A stretch of DNA of 64,000 nucleotides. Origin: Membranipora membranacea. Lineage: Eukaryota; Bryozoa; Gymnolaemata; Cheilostomatida; Membraniporidae. The stretch spans positions 23,810,001-23,874,000 of the forward strand of contig OU612065.1 of NCBI GenBank assembly GCA_914767715.1, given 5' to 3'. Positions 37,601 through 49,200 of the stretch are shown here, piece after piece. Made by a program: the position numbers and the translations under genes. Within the stretch, counting starts at the first letter, position 1; each line of letters opens with the position of its first letter. Under the pieces are notes generated by a model that did no database searches, was not told where the DNA came from, and was given only the letters and a program-made list of their open reading frames with translations.

Positions 37601-39980
37601 TTATGTTGAGGTTTAGAGCTTTATTTTAAGTTTATGGTTGAGACTCAGGTTCTGCTTATACTCTATCTTGAAACAAAGTCCTTGTTGACAGGAATATTTT
37701 CGATTATCATTTACAGAAGGAAGTCTTCACAATCCAGCACTCTTCGACGGAGTGAACCCACCAGTGTGGGATATAGTGAATGAATATCTGGATATCGCAG
37801 CAGAGTATCCTTGTAGTTTGACCTATGTCAGAGGTCATGTCTTCAAAATGTGTATACACGCGTGAGTAGATATCTGTGTCTTGCATGTGCAATTAAGGAG
37901 CTATCAGTGTTTTAGGTATGTAAGGCATAAGCCAATAGTTTTGGGGCTATGGTAGAAAGAACCGACCAAAATATGTGGTTATTCCAAGGGGGACCGTCAT
38001 GGAGGGGGGGGGCAAGAGATTGAGGGGCCCAAACTATGTGAGTGATAAACTTAAACATATCAATATTCTAGACCGGAAACTATTTGTTTGTGAAAGAGGC
38101 TCAGAGGACTGCTCATGATACAATGACTATGTGTCATACATCAGTTCACTTTATCGTATAGCAACTGTATACAAAAATAAGTTGTATGTCAATTTGTGAT
38201 GTTTCTGGTAAAGAGCTGTGTTTGTGTTTAGTTTTAGTTTTTGGCGAGTAATCTCAATGGTGGATCATACATTACATTGTAGATTTGATGCCTATAACGA
38301 ATGGAGAATAAAGTTAGGAGAGTGTAAATCGATGGACCGAGTGCGTTCAGTCATGTCTGAGTTTATGGATTTGCTGAAGCGTGACGAACAGAGATACAAG
38401 GAGAACCCTGAGGAGTTTGACTTTGGAAACTTGAAATATCCTTACTGGCAATGTCAACCCTATGTTAGACCTGAGTGAGTATCACCATCGCTGACGTATA
38501 CTTTGGTACAAGACCTAGTCTGCGATGTTCATAAATTGTGTCATCAGCGGGTCTGGCCTTGATTCTCACACTGACATCGAGACTTCACTATTAGCATGTG
38601 CATCTCTGATCAATTTAGTGTGAGTACCTAACATGTTCCCGCCCCTAACTAATGAAACTAATCTTGGGTCTTTACACTGAATACCCTCTGATTATACTCA
38701 TGCTAAGTGAATTAATCCAATCTCTATCGATCAGAGATATACATGCTATAGTATACCACTTCATCAGTGTGCTTGAGTCTTTTGAGAATATAAAAATATG
38801 GGAAATTTGGTTCAATACAAATTGCATTTTGATCTATGGGCTAGGACTCACATGACAACTTCAGCAACTCTATTTTGCAGCCCCAACGCTGAATCGAAGC
38901 CAAACGAAGCTAAGAGACTGAAGCTGTTGACAGATGATGCAATCAGGAATGATATACCCGAGGAACTCAGGGGTCTGTCTAAAAAGAAACTTAGAAAAGC
39001 TTTAAACAAGCCCAACAAACCACTCAGTAATATACATACTCCAGGCCGCGGAAGGTTTGAGATGTGTATACACTGTAAATCTAACGCAAGGGTATGTATG
39101 GTATCACTATTCCACTGATGAACACCCCCTATTATGATCTTGTTGCGCTAGCGTTGTAATATCATGATTGGGACTCTTCTTTATATATCATAAGATTTCT
39201 CACTGAATTTATTTACAACCAATGTTTTTCCTTTGTATCAGGTGCAAATTTTTAATGATCAATGAGGACTTGCGTGTAACTTTATAGTCCCTTAAAGTAT
39301 GGGAAAGCTCTGCAACACTTCAAATAGAATAGTTGTCTTCCTAATGTAAATATCTCAATAAGTAGATAACTCTCAAATTACTCCTATCAAATTTATAAAT
39401 TCTTGGATTCAGGGTTTGAAGTGTGATAAAGAGTCGTGTAAGGTCTGCTGTCGAAAGAAATGTAGAGAGCAAACCGACAATTGCCCAGGTCAGTATATAT
39501 ATTATTATCTATATCCTTCATTAGGCGAACAATGGTTTTATCATCATCATGAAAATAACAAATATGAAATAATAAATTAAACTCATGTAAGTGACTTATA
39601 CAACATTATCTTACCTTATCATTTTGGCCGACAATTCTTCATGCGCTAGATTTTCTTAACTCTGCCAATGATCATAGCATTGTTATTATTGCACCGAAGC
39701 ATATGGACTATACTATACTGAAAACCTGACCCATCCGCTATTGGAAAAGTTAGCCTCAAAAGCAAATTATGTATTGGTAATAACGTCCACTTTCTGGTAC
39801 TGTCGTTAAGGCGCCAAGAGACTTGTATCCCCGAGTCGATCTGTAAGCCGTGTGACATTTCTTGCCATTTCTCTTTTTGAAGGACACAATCTATTTTATA
39901 AGAAAAAGCCTCCATTTCATGAGTTGAAAGAAGAGACTGCTCCGACAGAACCTACCTCAGTAGATGGTAACCATACCTGA
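34671..39980 (+). CDS. DUS1L: tRNA-dihydrouridine(16/17) synthase-like protein
   Basis: Ten exons: 34671-34762, 35486-35663, 36065-36224, 36516-36711, 36983-37086, 37717-37861, 38283-38474, 38881-39091, 39413-39488, 39883-39980. Product 483 residues (human 473). The TIM-barrel FMN domain starts with [14 protein letters not shown] and carries the catalytic cysteine (about residue 119) in [14 protein letters not shown], then [19 protein letters not shown] and [15 protein letters not shown]. The C-terminal part is basic and ends in a Cys-rich cluster ([18 protein letters not shown]), as in animal DUS1L. Family enzymes reduce uridine to dihydrouridine in tRNA using FMN and NADPH. The start is the first ATG before the conserved [10 protein letters not shown] block. 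All splices are GT-AG and keep frame. Confidence 0.96.
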
Positions 39981-40079
39981 TAGTGCTCTATAATATATCC
40001 TACATACAGAAAACAGATCTCCATCATTATTCGTAACATCTTCATACACCCATAAGCACTCATATATGAGTTCGGAATG

Positions 40080-40085
40080 AATAAA
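40080..40085 (+). terminator. poly(A) signal for DUS1L
   Basis: AATAAA 100 bases after the DUS1L stop codon. Confidence 0.55.
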
Positions 40086-40758
40086 ATAATAATTAATTCA
40101 GAATGAATCAGAAAGATGCTTATAAGAAGACACATTTTAGCCACAGTGTAAATTATGTCAGTGTGTGTAAAGCACTCTGAAGTCGGAATACGTGGATATT
40201 CATGTACGGGGAAAGAATATTTTTAACATTTTATATAAACAGTGAACTTTACTTGTGGATTCCTTGCAGAGCAAAGTCTAATTACTTATGGGATGGTCTT
40301 AATACTTTTGATAGGTTCATCATTATTACCATAACTTTGATGAGTCAATGCTGTGACAATGTTTTGTCAGATCTATCAGTTGACGTTTTATTACCAGACT
40401 TATCAAGGGTAAGGGTTTTTCATTATAAGATATATTTCTTTCGTCTATTTATTTCAACAGACTTGTGATTTTTCGACTGTACGTTGATGAGCCTGGTATG
40501 GATTGTGGTCTTTTTCTGTCTGATCCTCACTTGTCTGACAAAACAATTGACAACTGGAGAGAAAAAATGTACTGTATACTGTTTGTATGAGGCTGACCCC
40601 TTATCTGGCTCTGAATGTATACTTTTCAGTGTTTTTTAGTGTTAAGTACTTTAATGCTTGAGTTGAGCTCATACTAGCTATATGTTATTTTGCATACTTC
40701 TGTGATTCTACAACAAACGTAAAAAGAACATAAAAAATATTAACAGCTTAATTCCCCT

Positions 40759-40762
<4 letters not shown>

Positions 40763-40804
<42 letters not shown>
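40763..40804. repeat. TA microsatellite (21 units)
   Basis: A perfect 42-base alternating run in the DUS1L-collagen spacer. Confidence 0.95.
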
Positions 40805-40807
<3 letters not shown>

Positions 40808-41240
40808 GTATCAAAGATTCGAAAAAGAGTGCAAAGTCTAAGTAAAGGCGAGACCATAACGAGATGGATTATCGGCTCGACTTCTAATGAAGTGAAATGG
40901 CTGTGGTCAATAGATTCTTTGTAGATAATTAGTGCACACTTAGCCACATTAGACTTGGTCTGGTTGACTCAGTTAATCTATCAATTTTCTATATAGTTAG
41001 TGTTACCATGACAAACCGATCATGTCAAAATGAGCTAAATGAACACTTTTTGCTAAGTTTCATCTCTGAACTTTGCTAGCGCAGATCGGAATAATTAATA
41101 TTTTGATAGCACATTTTCAGCATTGTCGTGCCGTGGTAGTTAGAAATGTAGAATTAACATTTACTTGCGGGAGCCCATCAATCTACAATCAAATCTATGA
41201 GTCACAGGATTCTAACTCCGGACCATCAAATATTTTAAAC

Positions 41241-41263
41241 CAAGGAGGAATAGTTACTCCTTG
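41241..41263. repeat. 23-bp hairpin, CAAGGAG arms
   Basis: CAAGGAG pairs with CTCCTTG across a short, mostly paired centre. The arm resembles those at 14944 and 46141. Confidence 0.6.
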
Positions 41264-41546
41264 TCCCACCGAAAACGAAGTTTGAGGTGGTATTATGGCA
41301 ATGCCCAGGAAGCAGTTCTCATAGGGGACTTCTGACAACTTATGTGGCAGCTGAGCCCTATTTTTGCACACAATAAACACCTACAGTTTTGCCTATCCAT
41401 CCTCGATTATTGTCAAGATAACTAGATTCATACCTGATCTTCTCTTTGGGAGTAGTATGAAAAACAGCAGGTGATGCTATGACATAGAAAACTTGCAACA
41501 GCCAGCACAGGTTTTTTGGCTTTTTCTAGCCATTTTTATTCAATAC

Positions 41547-41574
41547 CATAGACATAGTTTTGTCTATGTCTATG
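41547..41574. repeat. hairpin with CATAGACATAG arms
   Basis: CATAGACATAG pairs exactly with CTATGTCTATG around a 6-base loop. The outer CATAGAC/GTCTATG pair is also the arm of the hairpin at 62542. Confidence 0.8.
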
Positions 41575-42183
41575 AGATTGCATAAAAATGTTTTGCCTAT
41601 ATGCAATCCTCAATCAATCATCAGTGCAAAATGTGTAAAATCTGCTTCAATAGAAATATCGATGGTTAAAATTTGCTCAAATAGAAATTTCTATGGTTCA
41701 AAGGCTAATATCTAAAAGAACAGTCATACCTGAGCAAATCATTTAAGCCTTAGTTTCGGTGGGATTATTTTCATTCATTCATGCAAACTTGTCACAGATT
41801 ATACTATTATTCAGTTCTCTTACAGTAGCTGCCCATGTACGGCCTGTCATAAGTTCAATTGCAATCTCCTTATTATGTTAATTTTTCATCTAGACCAAAT
41901 CGCCTGTATAAATTGTTGCGTCGTTGTATTTGTGACATGTAACACCAATCATAGATATTCCTATTCATTAAAAGCTTGCCACAGTTCTTTTTTTACCAGG
42001 CAGCATAATATATCATGACATGAGATGAATTATGTCTCAGTAACAATTACCTAATGGGCTGCATAAAAAAGCTGTGGGTTTAATTCTCAGACATAGTTGC
42101 GTTTGTGAGATATTGTCGGATTTTAGAATTTTACACCGCTAATTCCTATTGGGTAGAAGTAAAAGTCCTGCGTACCTCTAGAT

Positions 42184-42921
42184 CAGCTGTCGGCATCCTG
42201 CGGCCTATTTTCCAGTGCGGCCTTATGAACAATATTTTGCGGGCTGATTGTTGCCTTATGCCTGAAAAGATATATATTACACATTAATTTCGATTCCCAT
42301 CTTGCATTTTGTAATCTTGATATTCAAGTATGTAGGCACAATATATTTCATCAAAATAGTGGCCATTAAGCATGTAGCTTCCAAAGCGGTTTCTAGACAT
42401 AATCATCTTAACTGTATTGGTGTTAACTCCTTTTTCAAGTGCATTATTTTCAAAATAACCCAGAACGGTGACCTTTGGAAATCCGAATAAAAATTTTCGT
42501 TAATATCATAGTAATTAAATTTTTTAGCAAATCTGTCACCTTGAACAAGAAATGCAGATGAGTTTTAACAAGTTTTCATGTTACAAATGCTCCTGCTTTA
42601 TCGCTGAAATGTTCCAGATTGCATCTTATTTTACAGGCATTTGCAAAAAACTTCCCCATTGCGGAGGGATGCCAGCACCCCTCCCACACCCACCCTGCCC
42701 TTTTCCATACACATGCAAAACTTCACAAGATTTTTTAAATTAGTATTTCTGTTGAGCTGAAGTTCCTTGCAACATACCACAGCTTTTACAAATAAATCTG
42801 TTTTAGTTTGTACATAGTTGTTACTCCGGTTCCGATTTTATACCTGAAAGATATGTTGCGCCTAATTGTGTTGAGCCTGTGTAAAATGTGGTTTTTTTTT
42901 GAAAAAGGTTGCCCACCCATG
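42184..42921. mobile_element. hAT-like non-autonomous element A
   Basis: 738 bp, beginning CAGCTGTCGGCATCCTGCGG and ending GGTTGCCCACCCATG, with CTCTAGAT on both sides (42176-42183 and 42922-42929). The TIR style (CA..GGTGGGCAACC) and 8-bp duplication fit the hAT superfamily. No transposase frame. Clearly homologous along its length to element B but diverged by substitutions and indels. Confidence 0.85.
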
Positions 42922-42929
42922 CTCTAGAT

Positions 42930-43780
42930 CAGCTGTGGGCAACCTGCGGCCTTTTTGCCAGTGTGGCCTAATGGGTAATCTTTTGCGGTCTAATTGTGGC
43001 CTTATGTCTGTGAAAACCACACATTCAAGTTTTTACTGTCATGTGGATATCCAAGTATGCATTACCCTGTTCAAGCACAATTCATTGTTGGGATATTAAA
43101 ATATTTGCATTCTGTATCAACCATGCGCTAAGTTACTAACATGTAGAAAAAAAAGGAAATTCCCAAGCCATTCTACACAAAAGCATCATGAATGTACTGG
43201 TGCCAACTACTTTTTCATGCACTTCCATTTGAATAAATACCCCAAACAGAGAAGAAATTGTCGTAATATTGTGAGAGAAAGGCAATTTAATCGATTCTTT
43301 CACCTTTGGATATTTAACTACAAACTGTTTTTTGCAAAGCTGTCATTTTGAGCAAGAATTCAAAAGTTGTTCTATCAAAAGTTTGACATTGTTACAAGTG
43401 CGCCAGCATTTTGCCTGAAATGTTCCAGATTGAATCTCATTGACAAGTATGCAAATATTTACTGCACTTCTTGAGCTCTCATCCTGCCCTTTGCCCTACT
43501 GCTCGAAACACTGGGAAACAGCCATGTACACAACCGTTTGCCAGACACAAAAATCCAGTAGATTAGATAGATTAGATAAACAAGATAAAGCTAAACTGAT
43601 GCTTATTGCAACATAACAATAACATTTTTATCGTCACCTGAATCTGCTTTAGTTTGTATAAAATACACAGTGCAAAATTATACTTCGCGTTAAAGTTTGT
43701 GCCGGAAAAATATGTTGTGGCCTTTTGTGTTGATTCTGCATAAAATGCGGCCTTCTTAAAAAAAAGGTTGCCCACCCATG
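42930..43780. mobile_element. hAT-like non-autonomous element B
   Basis: 851 bp, beginning CAGCTGTGGGCAACC and ending GGTTGCCCACCCATG, whose complement CATGGGTGGGCAACC matches the left end at most positions. CTCTAGAT flanks it at 42922-42929 and 43781-43788. It shares with element A landmarks such as GCTGAAATGTTCCAGATTG-like and TTTTGCGG-like segments. It abuts element A with only the shared 8-bp repeat between them. Short frames inside are chance. Confidence 0.9.
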
Positions 43781-43800
43781 CTCTAGATCAATATTGATCC

Positions 43801-43865
43801 ATTTGCCTAAATTCGGAGTTGTTTTTCCCCCAATGGACAGGGGAGCAACTCCGAATACAGACAAA
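43801..43865. repeat. hairpin next to hAT element B
   Basis: ATTCGGAGTTG pairs exactly with CAACTCCGAAT; outer ATTTG/CAAAT and inner CCCC/GGGG extend the stem. A second inverted pair, GTTCACTC/GAGTGAAC, follows at 43882-43912. Confidence 0.75.
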
Positions 43866-44772
43866 TGAATCATATATATATGTTCACTCTGACCAGTGAA
43901 CCATGAGTGAACTAAGCTATGATCTGTCCAACTGAGCCGAATAGTTTTGCTCCTTTTCGGTGGTCTCTGATATTGTCAGTTCTAGTTTAAACGTAGGCTG
44001 TACGGTGTTTACCAGTATTCACTCTCTGGGTCCAAATGGCTCAGGTAATGTTTTCCATGTTAACGATCTATGTTTGCATAATACATATCTCCGTCACAAC
44101 CTGGGTGTGTTTGTCCGGATTAACATTGATTGAGAAATAATCCATCTATATGCCACAAGTCATGATGTGTATGTCTCAATAGACCAAAGATTTGGCTTAT
44201 CATTATCTCATAATCTTGTCAAGTTATTACTCCAATCAGGTTCTTACCCGGCCATATCTCTTGTCATAATGTGGTTATTGCATCTAGTAGGATGAGTTTG
44301 CTCAAAAAGTTACAATATTATTACAGCAAAGTTTGATTCATAATGACAATGACGCATATTATCACAGATTTCATGTGTGATCTGGTCACCTGAGTCTATC
44401 GCTTTATTGTATCACAGAGTACTGTGATTGTATAGATAGATCCCGAACCTGATGCGATGATTATCCTGATCACCAAGTCTCACAGCGTTGGTGTGACCTA
44501 TGATATGTCAATTATTTGAGTAATGAGGGATAAAATCTGCTCTTAAAACCTTCACTATTGCCAGAATGCAACTGGGTAACGTTAACCGCTAATAGTGTGC
44601 GCACTAAAAATACCCGCCCAAAAGGTTCATTTGGTATGCCATAAATAAGACTCATGACGTTTGGAATGAGTGTCCTCCACGCTTTATTGTTTCATGTTTT
44701 TCCTTTACCAAGTTGATAAGCTACACTGTTTTTCCCTATTATAACCTAATTGCAAAATGGTATTTCAACCAA

Positions 44773-44800
44773 TTTTATGCCATGTTTTAATGGCATAAAA
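44773..44800. repeat. hairpin with 11-bp arms
   Basis: TTTTATGCCAT pairs exactly with ATGGCATAAAA around a 6-base loop. Confidence 0.85.
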
Positions 44801-45420
44801 GGCATTTTAAGCTACCTCAGGTATTAAAATTTGATACTTTCTGCCGCCAGGCTGTTTTAGTCTAAATGGTAAGCTTTGTTGCAACAATTTTGGTAGTCTT
44901 GCTATTCTATTATACTAATATGTAGGCGGAAGCTGGCTACATAACATCATACTGATCACGCCTACAACCTAGTAGCAAAGGTGAACAAATATTGGGTGTG
45001 CACGAAGTTTGATGTAAAGTCAAACCACAGGGCTGTAGTCATGAACCTCTGCACGACAAACCTTTTACTATTTTTTGAATTAATTATGTATGCCCACATT
45101 AGTTATGTATGGAACTTGCCGTCGTATGCTCTCTTTCACTTCTGATGTTATTTCTCAACCGGAGCGATTTAATTAACATAGCTGGCACTGACATACAAAC
45201 AGAGGTTGGGCATGAGTTTGAAAGTTTGCTTGACATCCGCTTCTTGGGATGGTATGCAGGCCAACCAACAACCGTTGTAAATAAGTTCATATCTAGATGT
45301 GCATTATGTAATGCGTGTTTTCTTTGTTTAAAACGTTATGCTCAAGCCTGGATTGAGGTTGAGCATGGCATGTCCTAAATCCTTCCTCTATCCTGTCTTC
45401 ACAAACTCTGTTAGGTGGAT

Positions 45421-45450
45421 CAGGGAGTTAGGAGTTGACTCTAACTCCTA
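45421..45450. repeat. 30-bp hairpin with imperfect 8-bp flanking repeats
   Basis: TAGGAGTT pairs with AACTCCTA around a 6-base loop. Flanks AGGTGGAT (45413-45420) and GGGTGGAT (45451-45458) agree at 7 of 8 bases. The arm belongs to the GGAGTTA type. Confidence 0.6.
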
Positions 45451-46140
45451 GGGTGGATGGGCAGGGGGTTCTCACGGAGGCTACTTACTGACTTAATAAA
45501 CCAATAAACCAATACATAAATGGAACAAGCTTACAAAAAATGTTCTTTTGACTGTCTCCCTGTAGCTTTCGATTATAATTTCTACTAAAACCACCTTAGT
45601 GACTGAATTCTATCACGGATACAGTTCAGATTCTGATTTGTCACCTTAAAAAATTATGGATGATACATACACCTTCACTGTTCCGTACAGGTAGAGGCCT
45701 AATTCTTTTAATTCGCTCAATGATTAATTTTTCATACATGTGGTACCTCACAGGAAAATAATGGATATTGCCTCATGAGGGTTTCTCAAGAGTTGAGAAG
45801 GCTTCATCATTTGATCCATGAGTCTCTATTTGGCACCGCTTGGTTGCATAGGTGGTTGGTGCGTTGGTAACCAGATGTGGACATTTTCCGATTAGTAATG
45901 TTAATATAATGATCATTATACAGTATCCACGGGCTTGGTGATTGATGAGCTTTGCCTTGGATCTCAGATCGGAGGTAAACATTCCCATATATGATCTTAA
46001 TTGTTGCCAAGGAAGGTGGAGACTTATGGTTGGCACTTGTGCTAACATTCTCCATTTTGCCTTAGTTCCTCAAGAATTGCTATTTTTACTAACCGCATTC
46101 ACTGCGAGTTTCAGAAGCAATGCTGTTAGAGTGTGGGACC

Positions 46141-46166
46141 AAGGAGTTAAAGTCTTTAACTCCTTA
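46141..46166. mobile_element. 26-bp palindromic insertion with 8-bp duplication upstream of the collagen gene
   Basis: AAGGAGTTAAAG and CTTTAACTCCTT are exact 12-base complements with a 1-base centre. GTGGGACC occurs exactly on both sides (46133-46140 and 46167-46174). It ends 107 bases before the collagen start codon, so it may lie in the promoter or 5'UTR. Confidence 0.7.
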
Positions 46167-46273
46167 GTGGGACCCAAGGCTATTCTGTAGGGAGACGGGT
46201 GTGGTTAGGTGAGAGGAGAGAAGCTCTGAAGCTGAGCAAAAGATTAAACAGATAATACAGCTGGGACTGTACA

Positions 46274-49200
46274 ATGAAGATGTGGGGCTATAAGTGCTGT
46301 CTAGTTACGACAGCATTCTTAGCGCTGGTCGCTTCCCAAGGTACGTAGCTATACAGTTATACAAAAAACTGATAAATATCATGTATTTGTTGTTTATTAC
46401 GATCTGTCCTATCTATTTTATTCTGTTTAACTGCTTGTAGGGTATTAATTTTTCAATTTTTGCATTCACCTTTTCAACTGCAATTCGGAGCTGGGATAAG
46501 AGCCATCGATATGAATTTATAAGCATTTGGGTTTTATTGTGTTTAAACTTTCTTTCATTCTCGATTCTTCATCCTAATTGCACTTTTTGCAATGAGGTGT
46601 GTCGTTGAAAATATCTTCCCATGTATGATTCACATCTCTCTGATCATTGATTTCTGGCACTTATAACTATCGTTACCTGTTTTTTGGTCCATTTTATCAG
46701 ATAAATAGCTATAAATTAAACTATTAGTATAGTGAGAGTTGTTTTAAGGGTTGGTTGCAGGTATTTAGAATGATTTATTTTTACCCGGCAACCAAGCCAG
46801 CAGTTCAACAACAAAGGAAATGACATTAAACAGATAAATTTTATCATGAGTGGATAGCATTAGTTGGCAGACGCCACGATTGCAATCTTTGGATAGAAAA
46901 GTTCTCTTATTTCAGTTTAGAAATCTTTCCTCCAAAACTCCGGTTTTGCCATCTGTATGTAAAAGTGTTCCTGACGTCTGCTTAATTACCATGGATGATT
47001 CCAATTTGTGCCCAGTTGACCTTTTCAATGCTCATAATCGATTTTTTAAATGCTGACCTTCTAACAAAGGATATTATTCTCAGGACCAAGGTGGCCAGTT
47101 CCCATACCCTTAATTTGTTTCAAACTTAGCATACCCACTAATAAGTGAGAGGTTAAAGAACTAGATGATCTCATGGACTATTTTATAATCTTCATTAGAG
47201 TATAAGCGCTGGAGATTATGATGCAAATGTTAGGCAGACATAAGGCTGGTAGGAAAAGATTTACGCATATACAGTTCTGGCATGTTTAGAAGATCGCTCA
47301 TCAGAATTTCTCTGGTACTTGATTTAATGGGCCGTTAAGCCGTTCACATCAGGATTTATTAGCGAATAAGAAGGAGATTATGTAGATCCACTTGGAAGGA
47401 GAGCAAGTAGTAACATATGTTTTTTTTCTTCTCCAGTGTAAAGTTAAATTCTTATTAACCATATCAATGCCTTGCTTGGATTTTGGCAATTCATTTTCTC
47501 AAAAATATTTTAATACGTAACATGATGTTATATTTTGCTCTGGACAAAATTTATGTCATCAGAACTTTGCCAAGTCAAATGTCGAATGTTGGTCAAAAAA
47601 ACCTGATGTGACCGCACAAGGGCTTTCCGATCTCACAAGCAAATATTGAAAGTATTGACTTCAATGCGTCATAACACAGCTTCTGGTGGTTTAAGAAGGT
47701 AAATGTTAATCTTGTTTTGAAGCTGATTAGCTGGTGAAACAGCTTTGATAATCCCAATCTGAATTTCATGGATGCTGTAAATAATGTTGTAATGTTAAAA
47801 CCCCTAGACTGAGAAACTGCCAGGGCCTTATTATTTGTGATGGTATCTTTGTAAGTAGTGAAATGATTCGCATCATATCCAGCGCCTAATCCACTTTCAA
47901 TCCTAGTTGGGATGGTAATTTCTCAGGTGTGTCAAAAATCCTTCAGCATTAAACCATCCATATCACAAACACAATTCCATGTGTGTATGTTATTGTATCA
48001 GCAGGTATTTCCTATCAGCAATGAGCCAAACCTTTATTTCAGTTTAGTTCATTGCTATCAGTCTGATGTGGTCTCTAGTCAAAATTCTTTGTCATTGTCA
48101 AATAATTGCTTTCTAGGAGTACAATGGACGGTACCACCAGATGCCAGATTTGATGGACACAATATTACAGCAAGAGCTAATCCATCCTTAAGACGATCTG
48201 GATCATATGTGGACCTGAATATACCCATATCTATGGGCACATTGCAGAGCATACAATATTACGTCGGAGGTGGTGCACAACCACAAATAGCTTATTTCCA
48301 AGTATGGGAACTCAAAGAGCATTTGAGAGAACCCAATACAAACGCAATAATGAACGCTTCATTCGTTCTAAGATACGAGCAAAGTTTCCGTGTGCCAACA
48401 ACTCCTGGATTTCATGAGGTAAGAACGGTGTCTCGCTACTATGGTTATGGAAAGGTGTGTAGCGAAAGTTGAATGATTAAGGGCGTTATGCAATCGCACA
48501 CTTCTTAATTTTAATTCATAGGCCCTGCTGTTATCATCAAATCATGGCACAATTTCTGTTCTGGGTTAAATTGTGACATTAGGCAAAATCACTATGACTT
48601 TGCCGTTTAATCCGCAAGGGTTGTTGAATATGTAGTTTATCCTGTAGGTTGGCTCAGTCATTTTATCTTCAGTTTGAAATTGCACCTGATTAATAATTTA
48701 AATTTTAACACCAGTCACTAATTCGTCGTATAAACATGGCACTAAGTTTGTTAGAATGACTCTCTATGATTCATAATGGCTTTAATGCCTGTGAGGTTGA
48801 CAAATTGTGTAGGTCGGTTTCAATTCCTGTCAAAAACATACTTTCAGAGATGTCATCACAACCTATATCTATATATACTTTTTTAGTCATTAACCCCGTC
48901 TTCACTTTGATTAAGATGGATAGATGAAACTCTGGTTTGATGGTTTACAAATGCAGACCCACTGAATTCCTCAGGGTTTGGTTGCTGTAGCAACACCAAT
49001 AGTTCCAATAGCAACACCTCGGGCACCTGCAAAGCAATGTCGGTGTCAACATAAATCATGAATTGTATGATGAGACTTAGACATCTCTGGTTTGATGTAT
49101 TTTTGGAAGCTATAGATATTTTTTTTATTTCTATGGGTTCTCTGGCGCTTGCCAATAATTTGTCACCTCATCTCCACCCAAATTCTTGTGATATAATTTA

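Noticed and set aside
42060-42106. Possible tRNA-like B box (GGTTTAATTC)
   Set aside because: No convincing A box at the right distance and no acceptor pairing.
45109-45378. 89-residue plus-strand frame with a hydrophobic start
   Set aside because: Open on both strands, no similarity recognised, no splice partners and in a repeat-bearing spacer.
47912-48116. Upstream extension of the collagen exon 2 frame (ATG at 47912)
   Set aside because: The extension is intronic; splicing from the signal-peptide exon at 46340 to 48117 keeps phase and gives a secreted protein, as a collagen needs.
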